Shown piece by piece: positions 25,306-27,079 of a DNA stretch of 27,079 nt. This DNA comes from Wenzhouxiangella sp. (lineage in GTDB: Bacteria > Pseudomonadota > Gammaproteobacteria > Xanthomonadales > Wenzhouxiangellaceae): the NCBI GenBank assembly GCA_007123575.1, contig SKKV01000136.1, positions 1-27,079 on the forward strand. Direction: 5' to 3'. Position 1 is the stretch's first letter. The number at the start of each line of letters is the position of its first letter. A model generated the notes under the pieces. That model was given only the letters and a program-made list of their open reading frames with translations, ran no database searches and was not told the origin of the DNA. Position numbers and translations under genes: made by a program.

Positions 25306-27079
25306 GGTTGTCCCCCTGGTCGCCTATGGCCTCGCGGATGGCTCGCGCCAGTTCGGCCTTGCGATACGGTTTACTCAACAGCATCACCCCGGGGTCAAGT
25401 CGGCCGTGGTGTACGATGGAATTCTCGGTGTAGCCGGAAGTGAACAACACCCTCAGGTCGGGCCGTCGATCGAGCGCATGATCGGCCAGCTCCTTGCCGC
25501 CCATGCCGCCGGGCATGACGACATCGGTAAACAGCAGAGCCACCTCCGGGTGGCTGTCCAGCAGTCCGAGTGCGGAATGTCCGTCCGATGCGACCAGCAC
25601 CCGGTAGCCCAGGGATTTGAGCAGGCCGTTGACGTGCCGGCGGACAAGCTCGTCGTCCTCGACTAGCAGAATGGTTTCGCTACCGCTGCTGTCGACAGTA
25701 TGGGCCGGGCTTCGCTCCTCCGGTTCTATCGCATCCAGGGATCTGGGCAGGTACATTTTGATCGTGGTGCCCTGATCCACTTCGGAATAGACCTTGACGT
25801 GCCCGCCGGACTGCTTGACAAAGCCGTAGACCATGGATAGGCCCAGGCCGGTACCCCGGTTCTCCCGCTTGGTGGTGAAAAACGGCTCGAAGACGCGGTC
25901 GAGGTGATCTTCGGGAATGCCTTCGCCGGTATCGGAAACAGCCACCATCACGTACTGGCCGGGGCTGATGCCGTGCATGTCGGCGTAGTCGTGATCAATG
26001 CGGGTATTGGCCGTCTCGATGGTCAGGCGCCCGCCATTTGGCATGGCGTCACGGGCGTTGATGCAGAGGTTGAGCAATGCATCTTCCAGTTGACCGGGAT
26101 CGATCAGTGCCTGCCAGAGACCTGCCCCGCGGGCCAGTTCGATTTCAATGTCATCGCCCAGGGTGCGGCGCAGCAAGTCGTCCATGCCGGCAATCAGCAG
26201 GTTGGCGTCCACCGGGTGCGGGTCAAGCGCCTGGCGCCGGGCAAAGGCCAGCAGTCGATGGGTCAGCTTGGCACCGCGCTGGGCGGCCGTAGCAATGATT
26301 TTCGCGAGCTGCTGCTGGTCAGTGTCGTCGCCTGTGCTCTCGGCCAGTAGCTCGGCGTTGCCAATGATGACGGTTAGCAGGTTGTTGAAATCATGCGCGA
26401 TACCGCCGGTCAGATGGCCCACGGATTCAAGTCGCTGCGCCTGGCGCAACTGCTCTTCCATCTCCAGACGTAGGGTGATGTCCCGCTCGACTGCGACGTA
26501 GTGGGTCGTGGTTCCGCTGCCATCGATCAGCGGTGCGATACCGATTTCCAGCCAGTAGCTTTGGCCGTTCTTGCGATAGTTCTTCAGCTTGGCCTGAACC
26601 GGTTGCCCGGTGGCAAGCGCACGGCGAATGCGATCCAGCTCTGCGCTTTCGGTCTCTGGGCCCTGGAGCATGCGTGGGGTGCCGCCAATTGCCTCGTCGC
26701 GATGAAATCCAGTCAGGCGTTCGAAGGCGTGGTTGACGTAGACGATCCGCGGCCCCGGTTCGTCCAGCGGCTCGGCTTCTGTTATCAGGACGACATCGTC
26801 AATATGTTCGATGGCGCTTTGCAGCAGCCGCAACTGCTGATCTACCCGGCGCCGTTGGGTTGTGTCCTGGTAGTGCACGGCCAGGCCACCGGCGACCCGG
26901 TAGGCACGGACTTCAAACCAGGTTGACAGTGGTTCGTACCAGGTGGCAAAAGCCACCGCTTCGCCCGTCTCCATCGCGTGGCGGTAGTTCTCCTCGAATA
27001 TCGTGCCCGCCGCTTCCGGAAACTCCGTCCAGACGTTGCGTCCGATCAGGTCTTCGCGGTCCCGCTTGAGCAATCTTTC
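25298..27079 (-). CDS. Hybrid PAS sensor histidine kinase with C-terminal receiver, N-terminus outside window
   Basis: The frame is open to the right edge; the in-frame TTG at 27073 is preceded by further sense codons, so the true start is probably outside. The visible order is the end of a PAS domain (through YQDTTQRRR), a second PAS/PAC domain ending HYVAVERDIT, a HisKA domain with phosphorylated His in GGIAHDFNN (codon 26395-26393), and an HATPase with NLCINARDAM, DTGEGI and GTGLGL. A C-terminal receiver follows, with phosphoacceptor Asp in FTDVVMPGG (codon 25525-25523). No membrane segment is seen in this part. As a hybrid kinase it would phosphorylate its own receiver and, directly or through an Hpt protein, the adjacent REC-EAL protein. 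Confidence 0.93.
   Translation of the reverse strand, partial: ERLLKRDREDLIGRNVWTEFPEAAGTIFEENYRHAMETGEAVAFATWYEPLSTWFEVRAYRVAGGLAVHYQDTTQRRRVDQQLRLLQSAIEHIDDVVLITEAEPLDEPGPRIVYVNHAFERLTGFHRDEAIGGTPRMLQGPETESAELDRIRRALATGQPVQAKLKNYRKNGQSYWLEIGIAPLIDGSGTTTHYVAVERDITLRLEMEEQLRQAQRLESVGHLTGGIAHDFNNLLTVIIGNAELLAESTGDDTDQQQLAKIIATAAQRGAKLTHRLLAFARRQALDPHPVDANLLIAGMDDLLRRTLGDDIEIELARGAGLWQALIDPGQLEDALLNLCINARDAMPNGGRLTIETANTRIDHDYADMHGISPGQYVMVAVSDTGEGIPEDHLDRVFEPFFTTKRENRGTGLGLSMVYGFVKQSGGHVKVYSEVDQGTTIKMYLPRSLDAIEPEERSPAHTVDSSGSETILLVEDDELVRRHVNGLLKSLGYRVLVASDGHSALGLLDSHPEVALLFTDVVMPGGMGGKELADHALDRRPDLRVLFTSGYTENSIVHHGRLDPGVMLLSKPYRKAELARAIREAIGDQGDNHD

Overview
The window looks like chromosomal DNA of a GC-rich gammaproteobacterium. 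Evidence: a complete Na+-translocating NADH:quinone reductase operon (nqrA-F with apbE and nqrM), the divergent bamD/rluD-pgeF arrangement, the pyrG-kdsA-eno cluster, and an E. coli-type aidB and yghU. The mix resembles the Xanthomonadales/Chromatiales side of the class (for example Wenzhouxiangella-like bacteria), but that placement is inferred from protein similarity recalled from memory. Coding density is very high, with many 1-17 bp overlaps. I see no transposase, integrase, CRISPR array, tRNA or rRNA, and no gene-free stretch longer than about 300 bases.

Layout: (1) 1-2270, minus strand: a signalling operon with a membrane histidine kinase, a single-domain response regulator and a REC-PAS protein cut by the window edge. 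A good sigma70-type promoter lies upstream. (2) 2468-4138, plus: aidB, convergent with (3) 4260-11380, minus: nqrABCDEF-apbE-nqrM, covering the pump, the flavin transferase that attaches FMN to NqrB/NqrC, and the iron-delivery factor NqrM. (4) 11520-11948, minus: a paired-CBS protein, divergent from queC (12061-12771). (5) 12755-14492, minus: bamD then ispA; ispA overlaps queC tail to tail. (6) 14577-16261, plus: rluD-pgeF. (7) 16335-22478, plus: pyrG-kdsA, eno, gapA, pgk (CTP synthesis, Kdo synthesis for LPS, lower glycolysis), then a membrane protein of unknown function. (8) 23119-23976, minus: a YghU-type glutathione transferase. (9) 24061-27079, minus: a REC-EAL phosphodiesterase and a hybrid PAS histidine kinase running off the right edge, together a likely phosphorelay into c-di-GMP turnover.

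No wholly new system is evident. The most notable observations are a KdsA whose metal-site position carries Asp instead of the usual Cys or Asn, three intergenic short-period repeats (9-, 8- and 7-nt units, two folded into long hairpins), GTG starts with clear Shine-Dalgarno sequences that shorten nqrB and nqrC to family length, and a glycolytic cluster (eno-gapA-pgk) where many gammaproteobacteria have ftsB-ispD after eno.
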